25,005 nt of DNA from JAMCRM01 sp041685075 (GTDB taxonomy: Bacteria; Acidobacteriota; Terriglobia; Bryobacterales; Bryobacteraceae), in contig JAWLGN010000048.1 in NCBI GenBank assembly GCA_041685075.1, forward strand, positions 1-25,005. The letters are read 5' to 3'. How positions within the stretch are numbered: position 1 is the stretch's first letter; every line of letters begins with the position of its first letter. Of the stretch, positions 15,981-24,393 are shown piece by piece. The position numbers and the translations under genes are program-made. The notes under the pieces were generated by a model. That model was given only the letters and a program-made list of their open reading frames with translations. It was not told the origin of the DNA and searched no databases.

Positions 15981-18381
15981 TCTCGACGATGGTGGCTCCG
16001 GCGCCGCCTTCATGTTGCTCGGCCTTGTAGAACTTGGCCACGTGGGGATGCCGTTCGAGCAGCTCCCAGATAGCCTTCCGCAGGACTCCCATGCCGTGGC
16101 CGTGCACGATGCGGACGCGGCTGGCGGTGGCCATCACGGCGCGGTCCAGGAACTCGTCCACGCGGTCCACGGCCTCCTGCGCGCGCTCCCCGATGACGTT
16201 GATCTCCTGGTGAACGGGGGCCAGCTCCGGCGCCGGGCGGAAGCTCACGCCCTGGGGCAGCCGGCCGCGGGCGGGCGCCGCCTCCGGCAGCACCTCCAGC
16301 ACGTCGTCGATCGAGACCTGGAGCTTCATGAAGCCCGCCTCCACCTCCAGGCGGTCCGGACCCAGCTTGCGGCGCACGCGCGCCGGCTCCCGGATGTTCT
16401 TCAGCCGGACGCGCGCGCCCTCTTCGATGCGCAGCGGCCGCAGCTCGCCGCGCCGGGCGTCGTCGTGGGTGGATAGCACGGTGGTCTGGAACTCCTCCCG
16501 CAGCTCGCGTTTCACCTTCGAGACGCGCCGGCGCGCCTGTTCCGCCGCCTTGCGCTGCTCGCCGGTCCGGACGATGTTCCCGATGGCCTCTTCCGCCTGC
16601 CCTTCGAAACGCGCCAGCACCTCTTCGGTGCGGCGCTCCAGCTCCTTCAGCTTGGCCGATTCGCGCTTCTCCCACTCGCGGGCCAGCTCGCGCTCCCGGG
16701 CGGCCAGCTTTTCGCGCTCCTCCCGCAGGGAGGTTTCAAGCACCTTCACCTCTTCCAGCCGCCGGTGCAGCTCGCCGAGGAAGCGCGCCACATCGCGTTC
16801 GTGGCTGCTCATAGCCTCGCGCGCGCGCCGCATGATGTAGTCCGGCATGCCCAGCCGTCGGGCGATGTCCAGCCCCGCGGACTTTCCCGGCGCCCCCACG
16901 TGCAGCCGGAAAGTCGGCTCCAGGGTCTCTTCGTCGAACCCCATGGAGCCGTTCAGCACGCCCTCGGTGTTGGCGCCGTAGACCTTGAGCGCCATCAGAT
17001 GGGTGGAAGCCAGGGTGAAGGCGCCGGCCTGGCGGAAGCGGTCGAGCACCGCCACCCCCAGCGCGCCGCCTTCTTCCGGGTCCGTAGCGGCGCCCAACTC
17101 GTCGAGGAGCACCAGGGTCTCCGGCGTCACCTCCAGCACCATCTCCCGGATATGCGCGATGTGCGCCGAAAACGTGCTCAGGCTGGCTTCGATGGATTGA
17201 TAATCCCCGATATCGGCCAGCACCTGCTCGAAGACGGGGAACTCCGCATCGGACGCGGGCACCGGCAACCCGGATTGCGCCATCAGGGCCAGCAGCCCCA
17301 CGGTCTTGAGCGAGACGGTCTTGCCGCCCGTGTTGGGGCCGCTGATGAGCAGGGTGCGGCACTTCTCGTCCAGCTCCAGGCTCAGCGGCACGACGCTGCG
17401 CTTCTGCCGCCGCAGCACGTCCTCGAGCAGCGGGTGGCGCGCCTCGCGCAGCAGCAGCCGCGGGCCGAAGCGGGGGATGGTGCAGTCGTAGTCCGCCCCG
17501 AACCGCGCCTTGGCGAACAGGAAATCCAGGCGCCCCATGGTGGCCAGGGTCTCCCGGATGGAATCGGCGTAGCCGCGCAGCCGTTCGGTCAACTCCCGCA
17601 GGATGCGGTGCACCTCCCGCATCTCTTCTTCCATGAGCCGCACCAGTTCGTTATTCAGCTCGATGGTTTCGAGCGGCTCGAGAAACAGGGTGTGGCCGCT
17701 GGAGCTGGCGCCGTGAATCACGCCGTCCAGCCGCCGCCGCTGCCCGGCGATCACCGGCACCACGAAACGTTCATTGCGGATGGTGACGAACTCTTCCTGG
17801 AGCACCCCTTCCTCGCGGTGCGCGCGCAGGAAGCGTTCGAGCGATTCCTGAATGGCCTTCTTCTGGCGCTCGATGTCGCGCCGCAGCCGGGCGAGCAGCA
17901 CGCTGGCATGATCGGCCACCGCGCCGCCCGGCAGGATTTTGCCGGAGACGTCCCGCAGCAGCGCGCGAAAGTCGCCGATGCGCTCTCCGTGCGCGGCCAG
18001 CCGCGGGAAGCGCTCTCCCACCGCGTTGAGAATGCTCTTGGCATCGGCGGCGCGGTCCAGCAGCGAGAGCGTCTCGAAGATTTCGAGCGGCTCCAGGCTG
18101 GCGCCCTCGATGCGCAGCTTCGCTACGGCCTGCGAAAGATCCGGGATGGCGCCGAAATCGAGCCGGATGGCCGCGCCACGCCCGGCTGTCTGGGGCCGCC
18201 CGGCGCTGCGGAGGTACTCCATCGCCTCGCCGGTTTCCGCCAGGCTCTCTTCGAGAGTCGCGCGGTCCGCCTGCGGCGCCATCGCCTCTAGCTCGGCCCG
18301 GCCCGGCGCGCTCGCCAGGTACCGGCCCACCAGTTGCCGCAAGGATTCGTATTCCAGTATGTCTGCGCTGAAAGAATTCAC
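15970..18381 (-). CDS. mutS2: MutS2 family ATPase/endonuclease
   Basis: Full-length MutS2, 803 residues. An N-terminal helical core and clamp region (from LEYESLRQLVGRYLAS) leads into the MutS ATPase, with Walker A LISGPNTGGKTVSLKTVG (Lys354) and TLVLLDELGAATDPEEGGALG as Walker B and signature. A long Arg/Glu-rich coiled coil (about 510-620) follows, then a KOW-like segment (RVRLKNIREPARVRR). The C-terminal Smr nuclease domain (about 725-803) contains VRIVHGHGMGVLRKAIWELL; its usual LDLRG motif is NVIGERAQEA here. Family roles are anti-recombination and, in Bacillus, rescue of collided ribosomes. GTG 18381 overlaps the nudix stop as GTGA, and its stop overlaps the convergent peroxiredoxin stop by 11 bases. 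It is the last gene of the eight-gene unit. Confidence 0.95.
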   Translation of the reverse strand: MNSFSADILEYESLRQLVGRYLASAPGRAELEAMAPQADRATLEESLAETGEAMEYLRSAGRPQTAGRGAAIRLDFGAIPDLSQAVAKLRIEGASLEPLEIFETLSLLDRAADAKSILNAVGERFPRLAAHGERIGDFRALLRDVSGKILPGGAVADHASVLLARLRRDIERQKKAIQESLERFLRAHREEGVLQEEFVTIRNERFVVPVIAGQRRRLDGVIHGASSSGHTLFLEPLETIELNNELVRLMEEEMREVHRILRELTERLRGYADSIRETLATMGRLDFLFAKARFGADYDCTIPRFGPRLLLREARHPLLEDVLRRQKRSVVPLSLELDEKCRTLLISGPNTGGKTVSLKTVGLLALMAQSGLPVPASDAEFPVFEQVLADIGDYQSIEASLSTFSAHIAHIREMVLEVTPETLVLLDELGAATDPEEGGALGVAVLDRFRQAGAFTLASTHLMALKVYGANTEGVLNGSMGFDEETLEPTFRLHVGAPGKSAGLDIARRLGMPDYIMRRAREAMSSHERDVARFLGELHRRLEEVKVLETSLREEREKLAARERELAREWEKRESAKLKELERRTEEVLARFEGQAEEAIGNIVRTGEQRKAAEQARRRVSKVKRELREEFQTTVLSTHDDARRGELRPLRIEEGARVRLKNIREPARVRRKLGPDRLEVEAGFMKLQVSIDDVLEVLPEAAPARGRLPQGVSFRPAPELAPVHQEINVIGERAQEAVDRVDEFLDRAVMATASRVRIVHGHGMGVLRKAIWELLERHPHVAKFYKAEQHEGGAGATIVEIRD

Positions 18382-18839
18382 GTTGCGTATTTCCTGCCTT
18401 TACGGAAGGCTTTTTCGATCACCGGCAGGGTGCCTTCGGTGATGGTGTAGCGGGAGAGCCGCTCGCGCGGCACCCACTCGGCCTGCGCGGCGTCGGTAGC
18501 GGCGGCCAGCGTTCCACCCTTCACCCGGCAGAGATAATCGACCAGCACGTAGTGGTACTCCGGCCGCCCCTGCGGATCCCGCACGATGCGCTCGAAGACC
18601 TCCACCACGCCGGCCGGCTCCACCACCAGGCCGGTCTCTTCCAGCACCTCGCGCCGCACCGCCTCTTCGAGCGTCTCCCCCACCTCGAGCACGCCGCCGG
18701 GCAGCGACCAGTAGCCCGCCAGCGGCGGGTTGCCGCGCTCCACCAGCAGCACGCGGCCGCGGTCGAGCACAATCGCCCCTACCCCCACCACCGGCCGCTC
18801 CGGGTAGCGCCGCCAGCCGTCACTGCCGGCTTGATTCAC
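18378..18839 (-). CDS. NUDIX hydrolase
   Basis: A 153-residue pyrophosphohydrolase. The complete Nudix box GGVLEVGETLEEAVRREV continuing LEETGL fits Gx5Ex7REUxEExGU, so the metal-binding glutamates are present. The fold begins at VVGVGAIVLDRGRVLLVERG and the segment PPLAGYWSLPGG is typical of ADP-ribose/ADP-sugar-type or MutT-like members. The exact substrate cannot be read from sequence. Its first 20 bases overlap the end of the SMP-30 gene and its stop overlaps the mutS2 start by four bases, so it is translated as part of a coupled operon. The C-terminal YTITEGTLPVIEKAF is a common ending in ADP-ribose pyrophosphatase-like proteins. Confidence 0.92.
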   Translation of the reverse strand: MNQAGSDGWRRYPERPVVGVGAIVLDRGRVLLVERGNPPLAGYWSLPGGVLEVGETLEEAVRREVLEETGLVVEPAGVVEVFERIVRDPQGRPEYHYVLVDYLCRVKGGTLAAATDAAQAEWVPRERLSRYTITEGTLPVIEKAFRKGRKYAT

Positions 18840-19725
18840 CCTGTGGCTCCTCGCCTTCCAGCCTCACCCGGTAGATGGAGGTCCGGGCGGTGATGTACAG
18901 GCTCTTTCCGTCGGGGTCGCCGAAGGCGCAGTTGGAGGGCCGCTCTTCCACCGGAATCACCGACAGCCGCCGGCCCTCCGGGCTGTAGACCGCGATGCCC
19001 TTCGCCGCCACGTAGAGATGGCCCTTCTCATCCACCCGGATGCCGCCCGGCACGGCTTCGATGTCCCGGATCAGCACGCGTTCGTTCGAGGCCTCGCCCC
19101 TGCGGTCGAGGTCCCAGGCGCGCACCTCCCGGCGGTCGGAATCACTCACGTAGAGCCTGCGGCCGTTGGGCGCCAAAGCCACCCCGTTAGGCCGCCCGGC
19201 GGATTTCGCCACCAGCTTCAGCTCGCGACGGGGCGTGATATGGAAGATGCCGTAGAAATCCAGCTCGCGGGTGTCCTGCTGGTACCCGAAAGCCGGGTCG
19301 GTGAAATAGATGTGGCCGTCCTTGCGGACCGCCAGGTCGTTGGGGGCGTTCAGCCGCTTGCCCTCCCAGCGCTCGGCGAGTACTTCGACGCTGCCCTTTC
19401 GGTCGTAGCGCACCACGCGGCGCGCGCGGGTCTGGCAGGAGACCAGCCGGCCAGAGGAATCGAAGGCGTTGCCGCTCGGTCCCGCGGCGGGCTCGCCCCA
19501 GTGGACCGCACGCTCTCCGGGCGTCAACCGGAACAGACGCCCTGCCGGCACGTCACTGAAGATCAGGTAGCCCTCGGGCGACCAGGCGGGACCTTCGGCA
19601 TAGCCCAGGCCCGTCTCGATTCTGACGACGCGATAGGTGCCGCCCCTCCGTGCGTCCGCGGCCTCCTCGGCGGCGGCAAGCGGCGCACAGCAGAGCAGCA
19701 GAACCGGCAGATGCCGCCGCTTCAC
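18820..19725 (-). CDS. exported SMP-30/gluconolactonase/LRE-family protein
   Basis: A six-bladed beta-propeller hydrolase of 301 residues. Residues 1-19 are a signal peptide (MKRRHLPVLLLCCAPLAAA), placing it in the periplasm. Metal-site residues of the family are visible: Glu in YAEGPAWSPEGYL, Asn in RLNAPNDLAV and PNGVAL, and Asp in LYVSDSDRREV. NDLAVRKDGHIYFTDPAFGYQ is the usual gluconolactonase segment. Members hydrolyse sugar lactones such as glucono-1,5-lactone, but specificity varies widely. The ATG overlaps the stop of the BON-domain gene by four bases, and its 3' end overlaps the nudix gene by 20. A functional link to those housekeeping genes is not obvious; the packing suggests only shared transcription. 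Confidence 0.88.
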   Translation of the reverse strand: MKRRHLPVLLLCCAPLAAAEEAADARRGGTYRVVRIETGLGYAEGPAWSPEGYLIFSDVPAGRLFRLTPGERAVHWGEPAAGPSGNAFDSSGRLVSCQTRARRVVRYDRKGSVEVLAERWEGKRLNAPNDLAVRKDGHIYFTDPAFGYQQDTRELDFYGIFHITPRRELKLVAKSAGRPNGVALAPNGRRLYVSDSDRREVRAWDLDRRGEASNERVLIRDIEAVPGGIRVDEKGHLYVAAKGIAVYSPEGRRLSVIPVEERPSNCAFGDPDGKSLYITARTSIYRVRLEGEEPQGESSRQ

Positions 19726-20027
19726 CGGCCCCCTTTGCCGGACACTACCAGCAGGTTCTCCACGTCTTTGACGCCTTTTACTTTCTTGGTGACCTTCGTG
19801 GCGCGTTGTTTTTGCTTTTCCAGTTCCACTTCGCCCCGCAGCGTGACGATCCCCTTCTTGACCTCGACCTCCAGGTTGCCGCCCTTCACTACCGGGTCGC
19901 TGGCCAGCCGCCGGCGCACCAGGTCGTAGAGGTAATCGTCCGACGGCGGGGCTTTCTGCGCGCCGGCCACAGCGGCTGCGGCGAGCAAAAAGGCGAGTAG
20001 AAATGCAACCGTAGTCCTAAATTTCAT
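19722..20027 (-). CDS. small exported BON-domain protein
   Basis: A 101-residue protein with a signal peptide (MKFRTTVAFLLAFLLAAAAVAGA, about residues 1-23) followed by a single BON domain: YLYDLVRRRLASDPVVKGG, then LEVEVKKGIVTLRGEVELEKQK and VKGVKDVENLLVV. BON domains bind lipid or membrane surfaces and occur in periplasmic stress proteins such as OsmY (which has two). With one domain and no lipobox cysteine it should be a free periplasmic protein. The mature part is lysine-rich (KQKQRATKVTKKVKGVK). Its start lies 11 bases inside the end of era and its stop overlaps the SMP-30 start, an unusual place for an envelope gene within a ribosome-biogenesis operon. Confidence 0.87.
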   Translation of the reverse strand: MKFRTTVAFLLAFLLAAAAVAGAQKAPPSDDYLYDLVRRRLASDPVVKGGNLEVEVKKGIVTLRGEVELEKQKQRATKVTKKVKGVKDVENLLVVSGKGGR

Positions 20028-20988
20028 CCTTCCCGGCCATTGTACGCCAGTCCAGAGTGTCGAGGAAGGCCGGCTTGGTGCGCCAGTTGGGCTGCACCTT
20101 CACGCGCAGGTCGAGGTAGACTTTGTTGCCGAACATGGCCTCCATCTCCTGGCGCGCGGCGGTCCCGATGCGCTTGAGCATGGATCCCTGTCTGCCGATC
20201 AGGATGGCCTTCTGCCCTTCCCGTTCCACCAGCACGGTGGCGTAGATCCGCAGCAGGCGCGGCAACTCCTCCCAGGAGTCGACCATGACGGTGACGGAGT
20301 GGGGCACCTCCTCGCGGGTCTCCGCGAGGATCTTCTCCCGCACCAGTTCGGCGGCCAGGAAGCGCGCCGGCTGGTCGGTGACGTGGTCGGGGGGGAAGTA
20401 AGCCGGGCCTTCGGGCAGCCGCGAGACGATCTCCCGCTTGAGCACGTCCAGACCCTCGCCGGTAAGCGCGGCAATGGGGATGTAGTCGGCGAATTCGTGC
20501 ATCTCGCGATACTGCTCGATCAGGAGCAGGATCTGGCCCTTGTCCTTCAGCAGGTCGACTTTGTTTACCGCCAGGATGGCCGGCGTAGCGGCCTTCTTCA
20601 GCAGATCGAGCGCCTGGCGGTCCTCCTCGCCGGGGCGGCGGGAAGCATCCACCATGAACAGCAGCAGGTCGCGCTGGTCGAGCGCCGCCCGCACCGCCTC
20701 CATCATGCGCCGGTTCATCGGGGTGGTGCTCTTGTGAATCCCGGGCGTGTCGAGAAAAACCACCTGCGCGTCCGGGAGCGTCAGGACCGCCTGGATCGAC
20801 GTGCGGGTAGTTTGCGGCTTATCCGCTACAATCGCCACCTTGGTTCCCACCAGGGCGTTCAGCAGCGTGGATTTCCCCGTGTTCGGCCGGCCCAGGATGG
20901 AGACAAACCCCGAGCGGAAACCCGCGGGGGTCTCGGACGGCGCCGAAGCCGCGGTTCCGAAAAAGCGATCTACCGGAGACTGGCTCAT
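20017..20988 (-). CDS. era: GTPase Era, 16S rRNA maturation factor
   Basis: The essential GTPase that binds the 3' end of 16S rRNA during 30S assembly, 323 residues. G1 is GRPNTGKST (Lys39), G2 lies around TTRTSIQAV, G3 is DTPGIHKS and G4 is NKVDLL. The C-terminal KH domain is seen in KAILIGRQGSMLKRIGTAARQEME and VYLDLRVKVQPNWR. There is a 20-residue N-terminal extension before the G domain, and the C-terminus has a few residues beyond the normal end. The start overlaps the corC-like gene by four bases. Its place after phoH, ybeY and corC is the common conserved order, tying it to RNA processing and ribosome maturation with YbeY. Confidence 0.97.
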   Translation of the reverse strand: MSQSPVDRFFGTAASAPSETPAGFRSGFVSILGRPNTGKSTLLNALVGTKVAIVADKPQTTRTSIQAVLTLPDAQVVFLDTPGIHKSTTPMNRRMMEAVRAALDQRDLLLFMVDASRRPGEEDRQALDLLKKAATPAILAVNKVDLLKDKGQILLLIEQYREMHEFADYIPIAALTGEGLDVLKREIVSRLPEGPAYFPPDHVTDQPARFLAAELVREKILAETREEVPHSVTVMVDSWEELPRLLRIYATVLVEREGQKAILIGRQGSMLKRIGTAARQEMEAMFGNKVYLDLRVKVQPNWRTKPAFLDTLDWRTMAGKDEI

Positions 20989-22247
20989 TGGGTCACCGCC
21001 TGCGATTTGCTTACCCGCACCTGCTCGACGCGGCGCTCGTTGGAGGCCAGCACCTCCACCCGGATGCCTTCACGCTCGACGAACTCGCCAGCCTGCGGCA
21101 CGCGTCCCAGCCACTCGCTCACCAGGCCTCCCACCGTGGTGGATTCGATCTCCTCCTCGGCGCGGAAATCGAACATCTCCGCCAGCCGCGCCACGTCGAA
21201 GTTGCCGGAGACGATGTAGCCGCCATTGTCGTCCGGCATGACGTCGGTCGTCGGCTCGTGCTCGTCCCGGATCTCTCCCAGGATCACCTCCACCAGGTCC
21301 TCCATGGTCGCCAGACCGGCGGTATTGCCGTACTCGTCCACAACCATCACCATGTGGGTGTTCTCCTGCTGCATCTCGCGCAGCAGATCGTGCACCGGCT
21401 TGGTTTCGGGAACGAAGCTGATGGGGCGCACCAGCCCTCCCACCGTGCGCCGGCGGCGCTCCTCCTCGTCGAGTTCGAACATATCGCGTACATGGACGAA
21501 GCCGGTCACGTGGTCGATATCGCGCTCGTAGACCGGGATGCGGGAGTACTGCTCGTGGATCACCAGTTGCCGCAGGTCTTCCAGGGTGGCGCCGGCCTCG
21601 ATGGCCACCAGGTTCGGCCGCGGCGTCATCACTTCCCGCACGGTCTTGTCGCCGAACTCCACGACCGACTGGATGAGCTTGCGGTCGTTCTCCTGAATGA
21701 GGCCCTCCTCTTTGCCGGCGGTGATCAGCGCCTCGATATTTTCCGCCACCGTGGGGGGCGCTTCCTTTTCGGCGCCGTTCTTCTCATCGGCCAGCTCCAC
21801 CAGGGACTGGAAGAAGGCCAGCGCGCCGGTAAACGGGCGGGCCACCAGCGCCACGCCCCGCAGCAGGGGGACGAGCGGCAGCACCCAGCGCCCGGCCGTC
21901 CGGCGATAGAGCACCTGGGGAACCCCGTAGGCCGACACCATCACGGTGAGCCAGGCGGCCACGAAGGCCTGGCCCATCCCGTACCAGTGCTCGATACCGC
22001 CGCTCAACCACCCGCAGTAGAGCGCCGTAATCACCACGAACAGGGAATGCTTGATAAACGAGAAAGCCGCGGCGCCCTGCTCGATTTTCAGGCCCAGCCG
22101 GCCCTCGAGTTCCTCGCGGAAGTATCGCAGGCAGGGCAACTCGCGCGGCCGGATCCGCATGCTTTCGAGATAAAGCAACTGCGTGAATGTGACCAGCGCC
22201 AGCAGTACAGCGACCACCGCGGTCAGCAACAGCATCAGGAAATTCAT
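20985..22247 (-). CDS. CNNM/CBS/CorC-HlyC family membrane protein
   Basis: A hemolysin-C/CorC-type transporter-like protein of 420 residues. The N-terminal part (about residues 1-150) is a divergent CNNM/DUF21 membrane domain with three to four hydrophobic segments (LLLTAVVAVLLALVTFTQLL, HSLFVVITALYCGWLSG, AFVAAWLTVMVSAYGV). Two CBS domains follow (VREVMTPRPNLVAIEAG, YSRIPVYERDIDHVTGFVHV and THMVMVVDEYGNTAGLATME with DLVEVILGEI). A C-terminal CorC_HlyC domain ends the protein (DDNGGYIVSGNFDVARLAEM). Family members act in magnesium or cobalt efflux and their CBS pairs bind adenine nucleotides; transport here is inferred. Overlaps of four bases on both sides (ybeY and era) show tight coupling. 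The name hemolysin is historical. Confidence 0.92.
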   Translation of the reverse strand: MNFLMLLLTAVVAVLLALVTFTQLLYLESMRIRPRELPCLRYFREELEGRLGLKIEQGAAAFSFIKHSLFVVITALYCGWLSGGIEHWYGMGQAFVAAWLTVMVSAYGVPQVLYRRTAGRWVLPLVPLLRGVALVARPFTGALAFFQSLVELADEKNGAEKEAPPTVAENIEALITAGKEEGLIQENDRKLIQSVVEFGDKTVREVMTPRPNLVAIEAGATLEDLRQLVIHEQYSRIPVYERDIDHVTGFVHVRDMFELDEEERRRRTVGGLVRPISFVPETKPVHDLLREMQQENTHMVMVVDEYGNTAGLATMEDLVEVILGEIRDEHEPTTDVMPDDNGGYIVSGNFDVARLAEMFDFRAEEEIESTTVGGLVSEWLGRVPQAGEFVEREGIRVEVLASNERRVEQVRVSKSQAVTQ

Positions 22248-22693
22248 GACCGTATCCGCTCGATGAGCCCGGCCGGAAGCCCCAGCTCGGAGCGCCAGGC
22301 GGATTCGGCCCGGCGCATGCGGCCGCGGTCCTTCTCGTGGTCCATTCCCAGCAGGTGCAGCACGCCGTGCAGCATCAGAATGCAGACCTCCTCCTCGACC
22401 CCGTGGCCGTACGCCGCGGCCTGTTCCGCGGCGCGCTCGCCGGAGATCGCTATATCGCCCAGGCGGCCCTCCGGCTGCCCTTCGGGAAAGGAGAGTACGT
22501 CAGTGGGATCGTCTTTGCCCAGGAATTGGGCATTTAGACGGTGGAGTTCAGCGTCATCGGTGACCAGGCAGGAGAAACTTCTGCCTCCGGCCACACGGTC
22601 GCTCAGGATTTTCGCGAATGCGTTCAAGCTGCCCCGCCGCAAGCCCTTCGGGGCGCGGCGGAACAGCACCAGAGTATCGTCGGGAGATGACAT
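22244..22693 (-). CDS. ybeY: endoribonuclease YbeY
   Basis: A single-strand RNase for 16S rRNA 3'-end maturation and late 70S quality control, 149 residues. The zinc site LHGVLHLLGMDHEKD gives His109, His113 and His119 in the H-x3-H-x5-H pattern. The preceding DVLSFPEG and LGDIAISGERAAEQA are also family signatures. The start is ATG 22693, nine bases after the phoH stop. Its stop overlaps the corC-like start as ATGA. phoH-ybeY-corC-era is a widely conserved block, and YbeY and Era act on the same end of 16S rRNA. Confidence 0.97.
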   Translation of the reverse strand: MSSPDDTLVLFRRAPKGLRRGSLNAFAKILSDRVAGGRSFSCLVTDDAELHRLNAQFLGKDDPTDVLSFPEGQPEGRLGDIAISGERAAEQAAAYGHGVEEEVCILMLHGVLHLLGMDHEKDRGRMRRAESAWRSELGLPAGLIERIRS

Positions 22694-22702
22694 GTTCTGC
22701 CC

Positions 22703-23734
22703 TCAGACGGGCAAGACGGGTTCCACGGCGGGTTCCGCCGCCTCCGGAGCCGCTTCGGCCAGCTTCAGGGTAAGCTGCCGTGCGGCGCCCGCGGTTTCGT
22801 TGTGCCGTTCATAGGCCTGCACGATGCGCTGCACCAGCGGATGCCGCACCACGTCGCGCTGCTCAAAGGTGACGAAACTGATGCCCTCGACTCCCTTGAG
22901 CACCTCGATGGCGTCCAGCAGCCCGCTGCGTTTGCCGTTCGGCAAATCGATCTGGGTGATATCGCCGTTCACCACCATTTTGGAGCTGAAGCCCTGGCGC
23001 GTGAGCACCATCTTCATCTGCTCGGCGGTGCTGTTCTGCGCCTCGTCCAGAATGATGAAGCTGTCGTTCAGGGTGCGCCCCCGCATGAAGGCTATGGGGG
23101 CCACCTCGATGACGTTGCGCTCCAGAAGCTTCTCCACCCGGTCGGTGTCCAGCATCTCGTAGAGCGCGTCGTAGAGCGGCCGCAAGTATGGATCGACCTT
23201 CTCCTGCAGTGTGCCCGGGAGGAAACCCAGCTTCTCGCCGGCCTCCACCGCGGGCCGCGTCAGGATGATGCGCGATACGCGCTTGCTCAACAGCGCCGAG
23301 ATGGCCATGGCCACCGCCAGGTAGGTCTTCCCTGTGCCCGCCGGTCCTACCCCAAACACCAGGTCGTTGCGCTCGATGGCTTCCAGATAGCGGCGCTGGT
23401 TGACGCTCTTGGGCGCCAGGATCTTCTTGCCGAAGCTCCGCTGGCGGCCACTCTGCACCAGGGCCCGCAGGCTCACCTCCGGGTCCTCCGTCACTACCCG
23501 CAAGTAGCTGTTAAGGTCACCGTTGTTGAATACGTGGCCTTCCCTCACCAGGGTGACGTATTCTTCCAGGATCTCCTCCGCCCGGTTGACTGCGTCCGGC
23601 TCGCCTTCAATCTCCAGCCGGTTGTCCACCAGGTTCGTATGTACCCTGAAACCGGCTTCGATGAGCCGGATGTTTTCGTCGCGGGTGCCGAAGAGGCTTT
23701 CCACTCCCCGGCTAATCAGTACACTTGACTTCAT
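22703..23734 (-). CDS. PhoH-like ATPase
   Basis: A cytoplasmic P-loop ATPase of the PhoH/YbeZ family, 343 residues. Walker A is FGVGPAGTGKTYLAVAMA (Lys136) and Walker B is LNDSFIILDEAQNST. LTRPAVEAGEKLGFLPG, GFSSKMVVNGDITQIDLP and FVTFEQRDVVRHPLVQRIV are family-typical. The N-terminal segment includes a KH-like stretch (RLEIEGEPDAVNRAEEILEE). YbeZ-type PhoH partners YbeY in RNA processing, in keeping with the gene order. An in-frame TAA directly precedes ATG 23734, which fixes the earliest start; GGAGGA lies about 17 bases upstream, an unusually long spacing. It is the first of eight packed genes. Transcription may begin near 23855. Confidence 0.95.
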   Translation of the reverse strand: MKSSVLISRGVESLFGTRDENIRLIEAGFRVHTNLVDNRLEIEGEPDAVNRAEEILEEYVTLVREGHVFNNGDLNSYLRVVTEDPEVSLRALVQSGRQRSFGKKILAPKSVNQRRYLEAIERNDLVFGVGPAGTGKTYLAVAMAISALLSKRVSRIILTRPAVEAGEKLGFLPGTLQEKVDPYLRPLYDALYEMLDTDRVEKLLERNVIEVAPIAFMRGRTLNDSFIILDEAQNSTAEQMKMVLTRQGFSSKMVVNGDITQIDLPNGKRSGLLDAIEVLKGVEGISFVTFEQRDVVRHPLVQRIVQAYERHNETAGAARQLTLKLAEAAPEAAEPAVEPVLPV

Positions 23735-23861
23735 TTATGGCTGAAAGTCTGTCCTCCGGTGAAAAACGATGGTGAAGCCCAAGAATCGCGCTGGGGTTTC
23801 GTGGGTGGGTCGATAACCAAAGCTCCCGCCTGCGCGGGTTGCCCTGCTACCATCTATAGTC

Positions 23862-23870
23862 ATTATATCA
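23862..23870 (-). promoter_or_regulatory. extended -10 promoter for the phoH-to-mutS2 unit
   Basis: On the minus strand TGATATAAT (23870-23862) is a consensus extended -10 element (TGn plus TATAAT). No matching -35 is seen, which extended -10 promoters tolerate. Predicted +1 is near 23855, with a leader of about 120 bases before phoH. It lies in the 207-base gap between the Rrf2 gene and phoH, the largest gap in the window. Confidence 0.6.
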
Positions 23871-23941
23871 GAGGGAGGCAAGGGGCCCTCCAGGGGCTGG
23901 GCTGCAACAAAGAAGCCCATCCGGCGGCCGCCCGGACCGGC

Positions 23942-24391
23942 TCAGCCAAGGCTCTCCACCGGGACGTTCACTTCGCGTTCTCTGCGCATGAGGTCCTGGA
24001 GGGTGGTGTTCTCGAGCACCTCGTCCACCACCACCTGCAGGGCCTGCCAGAGCGAGCGCACCGAGCAGTCCACGTTATTCACGCAGACCTCCATGTACCC
24101 GGCATGCTGGCGGCAAAAATCCTGGCGGAAGAAGCGCCCGCCCAGCTCGTCGATCACATCGCCGATGACGATCTCTCCGGCCGGCCGGGCCAGCCGGTAT
24201 CCGCCGTCCTTCCCCCGCACGCTTTTCACGAACCCGCCGCGGCGCAGCATACGCAGGAGTTTCGCAGCGTAGGCCGTGGATACTCCCTCGGCCTGGCTGA
24301 TCTCCGGAATCGTGACACTGGTGCCCTCGCCCGCGAAGCCGATGCGCAGCAGGCAGCGAAGGCCGTACTCTTCGTGGGAACTCAACTTCAT
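23942..24391 (-). CDS. Rrf2-family transcriptional regulator (IscR/SufR-like)
   Basis: A 149-residue winged-helix regulator. The N-terminal DNA-binding domain (MKLSSHEEYGLRCLLRIG, VTIPEISQAEGVSTAYAAKLL and VRGKDGGYRLARP with the wing) is typical of Rrf2. The cluster-binding region has three cysteines, Cys93, Cys103 and Cys109 (C-x9-C-x5-C), so it probably senses Fe-S status, redox or NO through a bound cluster. It follows sufT by two bases and is the last gene of a SUF-type cluster, so it likely controls the cluster's own Fe-S assembly genes. Regulators of this group are more often the first gene of the operon, so its distal position is a mild oddity. No operator can be pointed to because the operon's promoter lies outside the window. 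Confidence 0.93.
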   Translation of the reverse strand: MKLSSHEEYGLRCLLRIGFAGEGTSVTIPEISQAEGVSTAYAAKLLRMLRRGGFVKSVRGKDGGYRLARPAGEIVIGDVIDELGGRFFRQDFCRQHAGYMEVCVNNVDCSVRSLWQALQVVVDEVLENTTLQDLMRREREVNVPVESLG

Positions 24392-24393
24392 CG

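Noticed and set aside
16765..18291. 508-codon plus-strand open frame opposite mutS2
   Set aside because: His/Gln/Arg-rich shadow of mutS2 with no recognisable domain.
20988..22814. 608-codon plus-strand open frame opposite corC-like and ybeY genes
   Set aside because: Runs across two real genes on the other strand and has the composition of antisense translation.
23735..23920. Minus-strand 61-codon open frame directly before phoH
   Set aside because: It contains the extended -10 promoter, lacks a ribosome binding site and has no domain-like sequence; its stop only happens to abut the phoH ATG.
23881..23941. Terminator after the Rrf2 gene
   Set aside because: GGGCT/AGCCC and CCCTGG-type short repeats could fold, but there is no U-rich tail.
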